From positions 62,001 to 126,000 of the forward strand of contig NZ_JAUSBN010000035.1 in NCBI RefSeq assembly GCF_030651995.1: DNA of 64,000 bases, given 5' to 3'. Source of the stretch: Reyranella sp. (GTDB taxonomy: Bacteria; Pseudomonadota; Alphaproteobacteria; Reyranellales; Reyranellaceae). Each line of letters opens with the position of its first letter. Position 1 is the first letter of the stretch. Position numbers and translations under genes: made by a program. Under the pieces are notes generated by a model that was not told the origin of the DNA, made no database searches, and worked only from the letters and a program-made list of their open reading frames with translations. This document shows, piece by piece, positions 63,724 through 64,000 of this stretch.

Positions 63724-64000
63724 ATGACGATGCAGCGACACCAGGACACGAATGGCAGCGGCCGCTGGCTCGGCCTGCTCGGCGTGTCTGCGCTCGCCCT
63801 TCTGGTCGGCTGCGACTGGATCGATGGCAGTTCGGCGCCCATCGGCCCGCCGCCGCGGCCCGGCGCGGAGAAGGGCATCCAGCCGTCCGCCAGTATTCCG
63901 CCGGGGCCCGTCAATCCGCAGTATGATGCCGGTGTGATCGGCGGCGACGACCGCGCCGCGCCGGCCATCGGGTCCGTCATCCCTCCCAAGGGTGGCCAGA
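63724..64000 (+). CDS. Lipoprotein, 5' part (runs off the window)
   Basis: Not in the ORF track because it has no stop before the end. From ATG: MTMQRHQDTNGSGRWLGLLG, then ALALLVGC, a lipobox with Cys 30, followed by proline/glycine-rich sequence with no stop through 64000. GTG at 63721 and ATG at 63730 are alternative starts. It reads as an outer-membrane or periplasmic lipoprotein; family unknown as only ~92 residues are visible. Confidence 0.7.
   Translation, partial: MTMQRHQDTNGSGRWLGLLGVSALALLVGCDWIDGSSAPIGPPPRPGAEKGIQPSASIPPGPVNPQYDAGVIGGDDRAAPAIGSVIPPKGGQ

Overview
The window looks like chromosomal DNA from a high-GC alphaproteobacterium. The basis is gene order and gene style: rpiB-glyA-nrdR-ribD-ribE-ribB-ribH-nusB-thiL, then hppA, then bamE / ubiquinol-cytochrome c chaperone / DUF177 / rpmF / plsX / fabH / ihfA / MerR, then rplM-rpsI, together with many Liv-type and Tct-type uptake systems. 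A Rhodospirillales or Reyranella-like soil/water organism is my best guess, but no rRNA is present to confirm it. I see no prophage, insertion sequence, integron or CRISPR array.

Layout. 1-630: tail of an amidase and a small membrane protein. 658-4079 (minus): a four-gene operon made of a thioredoxin-reductase-like flavoprotein, a UGSC-family selenoprotein with an in-frame UGA (split in the ORF track), and two paralogous proteins of unknown function. 4255-9663: complete branched-chain-amino-acid-type ABC system 1 (permeases, ATPases, small membrane protein, binding protein). 9697-12195: Ada/AraC-like regulator, GNAT acetyltransferase and an MFS gene broken by an in-frame TGA. 12306-19369: central one-carbon, riboflavin and thiamine genes. 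19447-22942: MFS permease and proton-pumping pyrophosphatase. 23046-28134: envelope, ribosome and fatty-acid genes ending in ihfA and a MerR regulator. 28325-32087: orphan low-GC ORF, exported double-nitrilase protein, tRNA-Pro and an MFS permease. 32094-35443 (minus): GST, Rieske oxygenase, MetY-type sulfhydrylase. 35680-37633: TctB-TctA. 37637-40504: lactonase-like beta-propeller, SDR, EamA exporter. 40609-45312: Liv system 2. 45297-48979: two-component system divergent from a DegP-type protease, followed by a structured non-coding stretch. 49337-50999: CoA-binding protein and Old-Yellow-Enzyme-type oxidoreductase. 51063-56358 (minus): polyamine-type ABC importer with a luciferase-like monooxygenase. 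56525-59667: class II aldolase, TctC receptor, enoyl-CoA hydratase, thioesterase. 59784-61374: rplM-rpsI and gamma-carbonic anhydrase. 61431-64000: small exported protein, PHA synthase and the start of a lipoprotein cut by the window end.

The most interesting system is the selenoprotein operon at 658-4079. A UGA codon lies exactly at the U of a GD-U-GSC motif, is followed at the expected distance by a SECIS-like stem-loop, and the reading frame continues for 78 further residues to a stop that overlaps the next gene start. Its upstream partner is a TrxR-like protein that keeps the CxxC centre but seems to lack the usual NADPH-binding signatures. Its downstream partners are a paralog pair, only one of which has a CGTNC cysteine pair. 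This suggests a selenium-dependent thiol/redox pathway with an unidentified substrate and electron donor.
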